From positions 599,437 through 663,436 of the forward strand of contig NW_006768817.1 in the NCBI RefSeq assembly GCF_000204055.1: 64,000 nucleotides of DNA. Reading direction: 5' to 3'. Each line of letters opens with the position of its first letter. Position 1 is the first letter of the stretch. Below, piece by piece: positions 46,773 to 58,432 of the stretch. The notes below the pieces were generated by a model. It had not been told where the DNA came from. It made no database searches and saw only the letters and a program-made list of their open reading frames with translations. A program made the translations under genes and the position numbers. This DNA is from Melampsora larici-populina 98AG31. Its lineage: Eukaryota; Basidiomycota; Pucciniomycetes; Pucciniales; Melampsoraceae.

Positions 46773-48084
46773 ATGCCGGCCATCCGTTCTTACGAAGTTA
46801 GAAAAGCTGCTAGAAAGCTTTTTCGAAACGCTCGCATCAGAAGACGTCAAGCTCGTCAAAACACACACAAACAAAGGTTCCCTCGTCCCATCGGAAAAGG
46901 TTTTGTCAATGTAGGAAACTCTTGCTATATCAATGCAATCTTACAAGCTCTAGTACATTTACCCCTTCTTGCAGTGAATCTCAGTGACCTCTATCACACG
47001 CCCTCGTCTTGTAAGTCCCTGGTGATCATTGATCAAATTCAAGATATTTGATTCATGGATCTCAGCTAATTCTATTGTCTACATTTCTTCAGGTCCCCTT
47101 CGATTATCTTCAAAGTGGTGCGCAATATGTGCGTTACAATCTTTAGTAATTTCTCGATACCAATCCATCAGATCATCACGTCGCAAAGTCCCAAAAGTTT
47201 TCACGAGTCACTTAGCAGGTAAAGATACTTTACAATTCTTTCAAATCGTGTTATCCCTTAGCTAATATATATATGTTTTCTTCTAGATTACGCACCATCT
47301 CTAACTCCAGGAATGCAAGAAGACGCACACGAATTTCTCAGTTTAGTTTTCAATGCGCTACAGAATGCTGAGCTCGGACTTGATGCAAATTCATTTGGTC
47401 AATTTACCGATGCTGAGTGCAAGAAAACTTTGGTGTCACAACTTTTTGAAGGTAGCTTGATCCGTGCTACGATTTGTTCGGGTTGTAATACAGGTACGAC
47501 CGCAGTGGACTCCTTTCAAAACGTAGGGTAAGTAAAAACGTTTCCTAGTCTCAGGTATGTAGAATCATCTTCAAAAGTGTGCTAATTTTTTTCTTTTGCG
47601 TTTGGGATTCAGTGTTTCCTTATCATCTGTTACAGTCGAACAATCTATTAATGGTATGGTATCAGAAGAAATCCTTGACGAATATCACTGTGAAGAGTGT
47701 GATGGTCCACAAGAAGCACATAGTAGGACCGAGTTACTTTCAGCTCCAAGGATACTGATGGCTAACCTTCACAGGTTCTCAACTTACGGAGGAAAGATAC
47801 ATACTCAAATTGATCTTTCTACTACTCTGAAATTAATCTCTACCTCAAATGGTGTCGAGAGTCTTCACCAACTTCAAGCTGTGGTTTGTCATGCTGGCTT
47901 GAACACTAATTGTGGACATTATTATAGTTATGTTAAGGGGATTGATGGACGATGGTATTTGTTTAATGATCATAAAGTTGAACGAGTACATGAAACTCAT
48001 ATGAGGCAGGATCCTGGTGCATATTTATTATTTTATAGTACTGATGTTTCTCGTTTACCGAGTTTTGAATTTATGAACAATTAA
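46773..48084 (+). CDS. Ubiquitin-specific protease (C19), tandem copy 2
   Basis: Four exons: 46773-47010, 47093-47218, 47287-47527, 47613-48084; 358 aa. Intron positions and phases are identical to those of the copy at 44793-46105, and protein identity is high from MPAIR to the last LPSFEF. It keeps GFVNVGNSCYINA, MQEDAHEF, the zinc pairs ICSGCNTG and YHCEECDGPQ, and NCGHYYSYVKGIDGRWYLFNDH, so it should be an active deubiquitinase. The linker after the N-terminal basic region and the finger-tip differ most between copies. Copies are head-to-tail and 667 bp apart, consistent with tandem gene duplication. Confidence 0.9.
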
Positions 48085-49336
48085 CACATTTGATGGAACA
48101 AAACATTGGCACCAAGAAAAATTGATTGATTTGTATAGAGGGATATAGCTAATCTTTTTCCTGTACGTTACCAATTACTCTTTAGAGCTCAATTTGAACA
48201 TTCTGATATAAAAAAGAACAAAATGACAAACTTTGAGGTTTCTTACCACATTTTTCTAGCATAGATATCAAACACACATGGATGTATGCGTAATGAGTGG
48301 TCATTTGGGTGATATCAAACCTTGTATCACAGCATATGAATCACCTGGTCCACAAAATCTCTTCAATGTTGAGCTTTTTTTGCAACTGGTTTTCTTCAAG
48401 TTTTCTTGTATACCATCGTGTCATCTCAAAGAAGGCAACATCACAGCCATAGCAGAGGAATCTGAATAGGAAAACTCCCTTTACAATACCACATTTCATC
48501 TGACGCTGGAATTGATGGAGGATGATGTACAAAGGACCTAGAAGTAATCTTTGTAGGAGGAATTACCTTTGAGTGATAACTCCTTTTTGAACCAAAATGT
48601 TTTGAAAGGCCTGTGTGAGAATGTTGGCTCCCGTCTCAAATTTCAAGGGTCAAAAAAGTGACTAAACAGCAGCATTCCGAGTAGACTCCAAGCATCTCAC
48701 ATACATCACAACATTCTTACTCAAGGTCGTCATGAATGTTTGAAGCTCGTAAGATGTTACAATTAGGTAGCCTTTCAGCCATCTCAGCCTTTTAGCTCGA
48801 GAAATCGAAAGATCCAAGGATGCTCAAAGATTGGCGATTCCTACACATTCTTCATATGAGCCATCAAATTAAAAATTGATCTCTTGGAAGTATATAACTT
48901 TATTGAATCTCAGAGCGTTTCAACACTGAATCAACCCCTTATCAAAACCTTTTAGTTCATCAAACCAATCTCATGCATAACTCTTTTCGCATATAGGTCA
49001 TTAAATCTTGGAATCCATAATGTTCAAAAATACAAATTTCTCATTTATAGCATCCCAGACTTACACAACCCGATAAATTTGTGAAAAATATCAGTGCGGT
49101 CAGGAGGAGGTAAGTTTTAGCGGCATAGGAGCCTGGGTATAAGTCGATATAGGGAAAAAGGCGCGAAAGATCATAGTATTATATTCAGTCCATGAAACAA
49201 CGGAATAACTTTTTGCGTAAAGTGTGAAGAGGATAGGCTCTGTTCTGCTTCAAAATCCAAAGAAAGAATGAGTTCACTATAGAGATAGGACAATCGTGGT
49301 TTGAGGAGAACACATACCTGATGAAGTTCAACCGAT
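48085..49336. other. Intergenic between protease copy 2 and RPF2
   Basis: These genes converge here. Short ORFs at 48278-48532 in both strands are not supported. Nothing repeated or structured was noticed. Confidence 0.5.
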
Positions 49337-50594
49337 TCACGATCTCGTACGTTTGAGTGAAGCACCTGAAGCTTCAAGTTCCGTGACGGCACCCATTTCA
49401 AGTTCTTGATCTTCCTTTGTAAATTCTTCTTCACCACCATCTTCATCTGAACCATCACCTTTCTCTACACTCGATCGTTTATCGACCTTGAGACCTTTCA
49501 TCTTCCTACTCTGAAGTTTATCTAATGGTTGTTTACCCACATGAATCTTTCCAACCTTATCACCCATCTCATCAATATCTACATTCTTATTACCTTTAAC
49601 CTTGGTAACCTTATCAGCTGGTTTCTTGATCACTTGTCGTTTGAGAGCTAGTTTTAATAATTCTTCCGATGGCATTTGAGTTCTTCGTAGTCTGAAATCA
49701 AACGAAGGACCATGTGGTGATAACTCTACTCTTGGTTCTCGTTGTCCTGATTTAAAGAGTTGAACTAGATGAGTTCGAAAATGAATCAATGGTAATGGAT
49801 TGTTATTCAGAAGAGTTTGTCGATCGGGATGAACGAGTGAGACAGGTGCAGGTTGAGATGGTTCTTGTGGATCAAGATTAGGTGTCATAGTCGTTGAGGT
49901 CTTGTTGTGGTTTCCTAAAAGAGACGTTGAACTACCTTCTTGATCGATTTGTCCTATACTGATCGAAATCACATATTGAAGACCATTGACCAGATCAATC
50001 GAATTAAGTTGTTGACCATGAAAGAAATCCAAAAACATCGACTTGAGCATCTTTAACCTTTCATCTGTATCCCATAACGTTCCAGCAAAGTGTAAGAGAG
50101 GCACCAGACCAGGTGAAGCTTTTGGACCTTTGATATCTTTTAATGAAACAGCTCCTTCAATACCTAATTCAATCATATCTAAAACCTGATGATCAAACAT
50201 CCTAACAAAACTCAAATTATCCGGTCTTTTCTTACTATCACTACCAATGACAAACAAACTTGCATCATTCTTAACTGACCAGAATTGTAATGAAGAAGCA
50301 TCTTCGAATGGATGGATCACATTTCGTTTACTAAATTGAATCGAATCAGATGATGATCTTAATTGATGTAATTCACTTAGAGCTATTCTAACTTTTTCAG
50401 AGGTTTGGGTTGATTTGATAAAGATTGAGGTTTTGGAATCTTCTATTAATTTAGGTTCTCTGGCTTGAAGTGCTCTTTTAGATCTAGCATTCTTGGGTTT
50501 TCTGGTGATGAAAAGTATCGAAGGATGAGATATTAGTGAGATTTAATTTTGATTTTGATGATAAGTTTGATCTGACTTACATTGTTCTTTGCAT
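49337..50594 (-). CDS. RPF2: Ribosome production factor 2 (Brix domain)
   Basis: Two exons, minus strand: 50594-50581 (14 nt, MQRTI) and 50501-49337; 392 aa. Landmarks match yeast Rpf2: IKPKNARSKRALQAREPKLIE at the N-terminus, VIHPFEDASSLQFWSVKNDASLF, DMIELGIEGAVSLKDI, SMFLDFFHGQQLNSIDLVNGLQYVISI, ELSPHGPSFDFRLRRTQMPS, then NVDIDEMGDKVGKIHVGKQ and LDKLQSRKMKGLK. Rpf2 with Rrs1 brings the 5S RNP (5S rRNA, uL18, uL5) into 60S pre-ribosomes in the nucleolus. A Gly/Glu-rich acidic tail follows. The tiny first exon is supported by phase and by the conserved KPKNARSKRAL joining. It is divergent from MIP1 with 221 bp between the two start codons. Confidence 0.93.
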
Positions 50595-50815
50595 GATTGT
50601 TGGTTGTTGGTGTTGGTGTTGAAGTTGAAGTTGAATGAAAAGTGAAGGTTTGAAGAAAAGTTTGAGATTGGCTTCGATTGAAAATTTAAAAATTTAAAAA
50701 AATCCAGACTGAGATCTTAAGTTGAGGTTAGGTTTCAAATACTTTCTGACTAACCAAAACATATTTACAGTCAAAGTGATCAGAGAAGAGAAAGAGATCC
50801 CAATGAAACCAACGA
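50595..50815. promoter_or_regulatory. Putative bidirectional promoter, RPF2/MIP1
   Basis: Only 221 bp separate the ATG of RPF2 (50594, minus) from the ATG of MIP1 (50816, plus). The gap is AT-rich, with AAAATTTAAAAATTTAAAAAAA at about 50682-50702 in its centre, and no other gene. A shared promoter would couple ribosome assembly to mtDNA replication; this is inference from spacing alone. Confidence 0.5.
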
Positions 50816-53800
50816 ATGTCAAAGTTTATCAAATCATATCAATTCAATCTATCATCACATTCTCAATGTATGTTATCATTCTCATTTCCAGTCAGCAATC
50901 AACTAACTATTCTTGATGCTTCATTCTAGATTGGAGGTCTTCTCTACGAACTTATACTACTCTTTCAAATCTCGATCTTAAAGATGACACAAGTGAGTGA
51001 AGAGTGAATTGGCTATTACAAACACCAAACTCATCACCATCTATTTTTCTTCCAGTTATTCGAAACCCAGTCGGTGTTCAACTCTTACCAAGACCAATTC
51101 ATAAACAAGTCTTTCCAATCCATTCATTTCGATCACCTGATCCAAGAGCTATCAAACTATCACAATCTCATTTGAATCGTCATGGCTTAGCATCCGCCAT
51201 CTCTCCTGCTTTACCAGCTCCATCATTTCTTTTACCTACTCTTCAGGGTGAAACGATTGATGATCATTTTCAAAAACTAGGTCATGATCGATCTGAACCG
51301 TATCTTTCGATTTCAAAACGTTTCACTCAAATCCAATTACCATCGGCTCCTACTAATTGGGCACATCAACCGGGTTGGACAATTTATCATTCAGATGGTT
51401 CTTTTGAGAGTATAGAATATCCTCCGATTCATCATGATGCACTAGTCTTTGATGTCGAAACTTTACCTTCTCATACTCACTATGCCATCATGGCTACAGC
51501 CGTGACTAGGACGAATTGGTTTAGCTGGTTATCTCCTTGGCTTCTTTCTCAATCTGATCAACCTGATCAATTGATTCCAATGCCATCCGGACAACAACCT
51601 AGGTTGATCATTGGTCATCATGTAGGCTTTGATCGGGCTAGGATTAGTGATGAACATTCACTTGAACGCTCTACGACTCGTTTCATGGATACTATGAGTC
51701 TTCATATTGCCACATATGGTCTCTCAAACCCTCAAAGACCGGCTTTTGTCATCTCACAACGATCAAAGAAAGAAGCCACACCTGATGGCTCGGATATACC
51801 GCCCTCGACCGCTGAGGATCAATTGAATCCATCTCTCGGCTCCAAGCAATCAACACTCGCACAAACCCCGGAAACTCAAGCCCACGGCACTTCTTGGACT
51901 GATGTTTCATCAATGAACTCTCTTGACCAAGTAGCTCGACTTCATTGTGGCATCCAACTTGATAAATCCACCAGAAACGCATTCTTATCTTGGGACCGTC
52001 CTCAAATCGTAGCTCATCTCTCACAGCTTCTTGATTATTGTTCAGTTGACGTCTCAGCCACTCATGCTGTCTTTAGTAAACTACTTCCAATCTTTTTAGA
52101 ACAATGTCCTCATCCTGTTAGTTTTGCTGGAATGTTACATATGGGTAATCCATTCTTACCTGTGGATGAGACGTGGGAAAGGTTTTTAGAACGTGCTGAA
52201 TCTACCTATGCTCATAAATCTTCAGGTGTCAAGACGAGTCTTTTGAAATTGGCTGAAGCCACACGTAAATTGATGTTTGCAAGGAATCCAGCGACTGGTC
52301 GAATGATATATGAAGATGATCATTGGCTCAAACAACTTGATTGGAATCCTAAAAAAGCTCGCTGGACTGAACTTAAATCTCGTTCTGAAGCGCTCCAGTC
52401 ATCCAGTATTTCTAGTGATCTCACTCCTATCCCAGCCTTTCCAGAAGATCCGACGAAACCCGTTCTACGTGATGACAAACCTACGTTACCTGCCTGGTTT
52501 GCAGACTTACGCGACTCCAATGATAGTGGTCAACTTCAACTGGCTCATGACACCCCACTAGCCGCGATTCTCTTCCGAGTCACCTATCATGGTCATCCAG
52601 TTATCTTTTCCCGCAAACATGGCTGGATGTTCATGACAACTGACACCCCCTTTTCAGGAGAGGCCGAAGAGATCAGTGTTCATGAATTACCATCATTCAT
52701 CTCTCCTGAACGCCAAGAACGATTGTATCATATCCCTTCTTCGTCATCATCGTCTACAAAAAAGACCAAAGTACGGACACTTTTGAGCAAGAAAGCCGGT
52801 AAATTATTTTCAACAGGAGTCCTCAGTTCACCTTACCCCGAAGCAGCAGTAGCGTGCCAGATACCTAAAAATGCGAAAGATTCGAATACTCCTTTCGTCC
52901 GGGATGTTTATGAGAAGTTGGTATCATTGGCACATGAGGCCAAGGAATTAAGCCCAGATGCGATCCTTTCTGACCCTTGGCTCAGACAACTAGATTGGAG
53001 TCCGGTCGAAGATGAATCTCGTAAACGCTCGACAGAAGTCCAACCTGAAAACCACTATGATGGACAACCTACTTCCGAGCAAAGCACTAAATCAACCAAG
53101 TCTTTTTCCAAAACTTCATTACAGAACAATATACCCGAAGAAGATAAAGTCTGGCCTCATTGGTATTGGCTTTTGACACGCGGAGGAGTAGAAAAGATCA
53201 GTTTGACTACCAAAAGTCAAATCACTCCATTATTACTTCGTCTCAGTTTCTTAGGATTTCCTTTATATAGATCTAGACAACATGGATGGACATTTCGAAT
53301 CCCCTTAGATCAACTCATCGAACCTTACTTATCGAGATGTCCATTAGTCTTTAGTTGTGAACTTGATCCGAGATTTGTAGGAGATCAATCTGATGCAGTT
53401 TATTTCAAATTACCTCATCCTAGTGGAGATGAAGAGAATGTAGGTAGTCCATTGGGAAAATCATTTGATCTTGCCTTTGAGAATGGAGTTTTACAAGCTA
53501 CACCATTTAAAAAAGATGATTTACCTACTTCGGGGTTTTTTAGCGATACGATCAGTACTGATCCTAGTCGGCTATTCGAAGAATCTGATGGTGATGCTTT
53601 GACTGATAGTGCGCGGGAGGCTGTGTCGATGAATATGCAGTGTAGTTATTGGCTTAATGCATCTCAAAGGATCAAGACTCAGATGGTAGTTTGGAGGCCT
53701 GAAGAAAGTAAAAAGAAGATCGAGTTGGGGACTCAAATGTCTCCTACAAGTTTGGAACGACTGGAACCGGAGAAACGTAAGCAGGGTATCATACTACCTC

Positions 53801-55411
53801 AAGTGACGGTGATGGGTACAGTGACGCGACGGGCAACGGAGAAAACTTGGTTAGCGGCTGCTAATGCTAAAAAGAACAAGATTGGCACCGAGCTAAAATC
53901 AATGGTCCGAGCCCCACCTGGCTATGCTATTGTCGGAGCTGATGTAGATTCAGAAGAATTATGGATCAGTAGCGTGATGGGAGATGCACAATTTGGGATG
54001 CATGGTGCTACAGCCATTGGATGGATGACATTAGAAGGGACTAAGAGTGCAGGGACCGATTTACATTCCAAGACGGCTACTATCTTGGGAATCTCAAGAA
54101 ATGAAGCCAAGGTGTTTAATTATTCACGAATCTATGGTGCAGGAGTGACACATGCCATTCAACTTTTAATGAAAGCTGATCCTAAAACATCTAAAGAAGA
54201 AGCCAATCAATTAGCCAAGAAATTGTATAGATCGACTAAAGGACTTAAAAACTATCGAAGTGAAATCTTTGAAAGAAGGTTTTGGTACGGAGGAACTGAA
54301 AGTTTTTTGTTTAATAAATTAGAAGAGATCGCTTTGGATGATGAACCTAAGACACCTGCCTTAGGATGTGGAATCACAAGAGCTTTGAGAAAAGCACATT
54401 TACCTACTAAGTCTGTAGGCATCGATGGTGGACCTGATTTTATGACTAGTCGAGTGAATTGGGCAGTTCAAAGTTCTGGAGTCGATTATCTTCATTTATT
54501 GATTGTGGCTATGGATTATTTAATAGATCGGTATGGGATTCAAGCTAGGTATATGATTTCGGTTCATGATGAGATTAGATATTTGTCGGTTTGGGAAGAT
54601 AGGTATCGAACAGGACTTGCTTTACAAATTGCGAATTTGTGGACTAGATGCCAATTTGCATTCAAGTTGGAGATGGATGATTTACCACAAGTTGAGTGGA
54701 TTTTGTTTTGATGATTGAAGGTCTTGAAGACAGATGACTGATTGTCTTTTTCGATCATTCGGTTTCTGGAATCTTTTTTAGAGTTGTGCTTGGTTTTCGG
54801 CTGTGGATGTGGATCATGTCTTAAGGAAAGAAGTCGATTTGAGTTGTGTAACACCTTCGAATCCGAATCCTATCCCACCAGGTGAATCACTTGATATAGA
54901 AACACTTTTAAAACGTTTACCAGAAGGATTAGGAGACGTTCAAAAACCTTTGGGGGTTTTGGATGAGCTTTTTAAATCTGCTGATTCGATTAAGGTTAAT
55001 GAACATAGAAGTGAAAATTTAGAATGGCTTGAAGCTCAAGCTTCGAGTGATCAAGATGAAGTCAAAAGGATTTGGGAATCGATACGTAAGCCTCGTTGGA
55101 AACGAGAACATGGAGAAGAACATATGTTTGGAAACAAAGTTTGGGAAATGATTCGGGCGGCTGAAAGGAAAGATGATGGTTTGAACTGGGATGAGAATCG
55201 GTTAGGAAAAAGTCAGATTAGAAAGAGATTGGAAAATGATCGAGTGAAGAACAAGAACAAGAAGAAGAGGTTTGGGTTGGAATTGGAATTGGGAAGAGAG
55301 GAAGAAGAAGGAAATGAGGCTTGGAAAAGGTTTGATGAGGTTAGACGTGCTTCTACTACTACTCCTAGTAGTGAAGATGATGGGAAAGGAAAAACATTAC
55401 AAACGGTTTGA
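50816..55411 (+). CDS. MIP1: Mitochondrial DNA polymerase gamma, catalytic subunit
   Basis: Four exons: 50816-50867, 50930-50992, 51056-54690, 54782-55411; 1459 aa. The first 36 residues (MSKFIKSYQFNLSSHSQYW...) are basic and Ser/Thr-rich with no acidic residue before about 32, as in a mitochondrial targeting sequence. Then NPVGVQLLPRPIHKQVFP; 3'-5' exonuclease motifs FDVETLP (I, near 168), GHHVGFDRARISDEH (II) and DYCSVDVSATH (III); a long linker; polymerase motifs A (VGADVDSEELWISSVMGD, near 998), B (KTATILGISRNEAKVFNYSRIYG) and C (SVHDEIRYL, near 1207). Exon 4 restores SAVDVDHVLRKEVDLSCVTPSN, found in yeast Mip1; the last 150 residues are a charged fungal-type extension. Replicates and proofreads mtDNA. 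All catalytic acids are present. Confidence 0.95.
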
Positions 55412-55658
55412 ATGATTTATCTTTTTGTTGGACAAAGTTTATCATCATTTGGGGTTTTTCGTTTCTCTCTTTCTCTATGACACAAATAGTTTGAGTGAAT
55501 TATTTTGGCGGATTGCACTTTTAAGAATTGGCGTTTTTTTGTTTCTCTCTCTTTTAGTTACATGTATGGTTATAACTTCATTGCAAAGTGTTGTATACCT
55601 AGGCTTAGTCTTAGATATGATTTGTGTAAAAAAATAATATGATTTGGTTTCTTCTTTA

Positions 55659-55890
55659 TGCTGCAAATAAACGGTGTTTCTTCAAGGTGAAAAATGATTA
55701 CATTTAGGCCCCGTTTGGTAGCAATTATTTTACTGTGGTCTTTGCATAATCACATGAAAATAATGTGTTTGGTAGCCCAAATTGAGAGATTATTGTACCA
55801 GATTATTTGGACAATAATCTCCCAATAATGTGGTTTTATTACAAACTCCTTTTTGGTGATTACATTCCTAAATAATCAGAAGTACTTTGG
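55659..55890. mobile_element. Nested MITE remnants
   Basis: TGCTGCAAATAAACGGTG...AAGGTGAAAAATGATTACATT at 55659-55703 matches the terminal repeat of the CACYGC family seen at 27723. It is cut by TTA (55704-55706) and GGCCCCGTTTGGTAGC, which looks like the left end of a PIF/Harbinger MITE. I could not find the right end of either element, so both appear truncated; the limit at 55890 is approximate. Confidence 0.5.
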
Positions 55891-56704
55891 TACGTAAGAA
55901 GGGTCCTTGTCCAATTTTTGACTTCTTCCCATACCTCACTCATACCACCTCTTTTCCCTTCCACTTCCACTTCCACTTCCACTCATTTGTTTTGGTTTTT
56001 GAGATATAAGACATCATCTTGGTGCTGAAAAAGGTTGAAAAATGATTGTTTGCTTAAAAAATATTTTAGTACAGAGCAAAATATAATGACCTCAAATCAA
56101 ATGTATATACGGCTATGATATAAATGGAGGATATGTAGAATGAGTTAGGATAGGATGATGAGAAGTGTTGGTGATTGAATCCAAGGCATTTTATAGCCAA
56201 GCCACTACCCCACTCAGTCTCTTCTAACTCCAAGGTATTGAAATCAAGTTTCTTTCTTTTCTCTTACACCAGTAACCATACTAATCCTGATAACTTATCC
56301 GCATTGAGCATTCTTGTTTATTTCATTTTGTTGCTTTGTTCATTTTGTTTCATGCCTCATAACAACTTATCAGCTAAAGTAACAGGTCAGTTCAAGTTAA
56401 CCAAAGATGTTGTAGAATTATAAGTCTTTTGATCTGCATGCTCTGTGAAATTCTAAAATTCCAACTTTTGTTTGGGTATATATGTGGTCATCAGGTAGAG
56501 CTTTCTCAGAGTTTTTCAAGATTTGAAGGATTCCCAGTAGCATCTTGATGTAGGCACAGTTATGTTTTAGTGTGTTTTCAAACTTGAAGTGCCCTGATCC
56601 CAATGCGGCATGTGAAAGTCACAATTATATATAGAGATTTTTAACCTATGTCTAGAGTCAGATTACTATAAAAGAAGCTGTTGAGTGTGTTCACCATTGT
56701 TTCC
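55891..56704. other. Intergenic, no gene seen
   Basis: Contains a (CTTCCA)n microsatellite at about 55960-55982. A plus-strand open stretch (56175-56423) has no domain or splice support. Confidence 0.45.
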
Positions 56705-57020
56705 TCACCCAAACATTTGTCTTCTTTCACTTGCCACCTTCCAGCAGGTGATTTTTCTATCTCTATCACTATTACGTGATTATAGCTGTAGCGCTCTACT
56801 AAATCACTAACTTGTGATTCCTACCAGGTCCGCTAGCTGCTTTATGTTTCTCTTCATACTTTACTACTTACTATTGATGGTTTGCTCATAATAATCTTAC
56901 TCAAACATTTGTCTTATTTCACTTGCCACCTTCCAACAGGTGCTTTTTTGTTCTCTATCACTCTTACGTGATTAAAGCTATAGCACCCTACTAAATCACT
57001 AACTCGTGATTCCTACCAGG
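56705..57020. repeat. 120-bp direct repeat, two copies
   Basis: A block from CACCCAAACATTTGTCTTC... to ...GTGATTCCTACCAGG (about 56706-56828) recurs at about 56901-57020 with scattered changes. Both copies hold ACTTGCCACCTTCCARCAGG and TTACGTGATTAWAGCTRTAGC. The spacer is about 75 bp. Confidence 0.7.
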
Positions 57021-57613
57021 GTTCAGGTCGAGTAAATCTCAAGCTGACATCAGAAAAATGTTCAGTGACTAACCCCAAGTGCATCTTTGATATTTTTACA
57101 CAGCAAAACTCCATCATCACCAAGCCTATCAAGGCAAAGGATATGTAACGCAAGTGCCAGTATGTGCCAAGTAGAAGTCCTGACTGACGGGTCATATTTA
57201 ACTGGCAAAATAGCCACCCATTCATATTAGGGGGTTTAAAGTCAGAGAACTTTTGTGAAACTTTTTAAAAAACAGAAAAGTTTTTTGAATTTTATGGTGT
57301 GTTTTTTCTGCAAATATACAGTCAACAGCATTTGGGGGACCTTTTTAGGTGTCCCAATTTTTTTAAATTTACGGTATATTTTGCAACAACGGACAACTTG
57401 CTGGACTGTAAAATACTGTAAAGTTCTTAGCTTGAAACCCACTATTTGCAAATGGATGAAAGATGTGGTAAACATAGAACCACAAGCTCAAGGTTTCTTG
57501 AAGAATCTCACAAACCCATGATGTGTGCATTGTAGGAGAGTCAAACCCCTGACAAGGTGATCAAAAATTGTGGCATCCACTTTGAAGTTGCAATTTAAAC
57601 ATGCACAATACAT

Positions 57614-58380
57614 GATATAAAAGGAATGATTATTAAACTGATTATAAACATAGGATGTTCTGAATGTGTTTAAATTATTCAACAAAGAAGCCTTCTTGAC
57701 CTGATTAACAACACATTTGGATAGTATTCCTGTTGATCACCAATGCCACAGTTCAGCTACTTGAAGAGGCAATAAATCACATTTCAAAAGACTTCCAAAG
57801 TTTAAGCCGTTCTTAACATGAATTATGAGTGGTCAAGATAGACAAAGTTTCAAGAAATAGCGAAAAGAAGGTATTAAAATTTTGAAGGTTGATATAAATG
57901 GAATGATTATTAAACTGATTATAAACAAAGAATGTTCTGAATGGGATTAGATTATCAAACAAAGAAGCCTTCTTGACCTGATTAACAACGCATATTTGGA
58001 TAGTATTCCCGTTAATGACCAGACGCACAGTTCAGCTACTTCAAGAGCCAGTACATCAATTCCGAAAAACTGCCAAAGTTTAAGCTCTTCTTGATATGAA
58101 TGATGAGTGGTCAAGATAGACAAATTTGTGAGAGATGGCAAAAAGAAGGTATGAAAATTTTGAAATTGATATAAATGGAATGATTATTAAACTGATTATA
58201 AACAAAGAATGTTTTGAATGGGATTAGGTTATTTAACAAAGAAGCCTTCTTGACCTGATTGACAACTCATATTTGGAGAGTATTCCCGTTAATGACTAAA
58301 GCCACAGTTTAGCTACTTCGAGAGCCAATAAATCGAATTCGGAAAAAAACTGCCAAAGTTCAAGCACTTCCTAGGTTTGA
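57614..58380. repeat. 277-bp satellite-like tandem repeat, three copies
   Basis: Units start with GATATAAAWGGAATGATTAT near 57614, 57892 and 58168. Each continues through AACAAAGAAGCCTTCTTGACC, CTGATT(A/G)ACAAC, CACAGTT(C/T)AGCTACTT and TGAGTGGTCAAGATAGACAA. Copies 2 and 3 are the most similar. No coding potential is maintained across copies. The last copy ends next to the minus-strand gene stop at 58433. Confidence 0.78.
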
Positions 58381-58432
58381 TACCAGTTGCTTGTCCATCT
58401 CAAGATGAAAGCTACAACGCGCTTGCCTCTTA

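Noticed and set aside
57614..58380. CRISPR-like array
   Set aside because: Units are about 277 bp and contiguous with no unique spacers; a eukaryotic tandem repeat.
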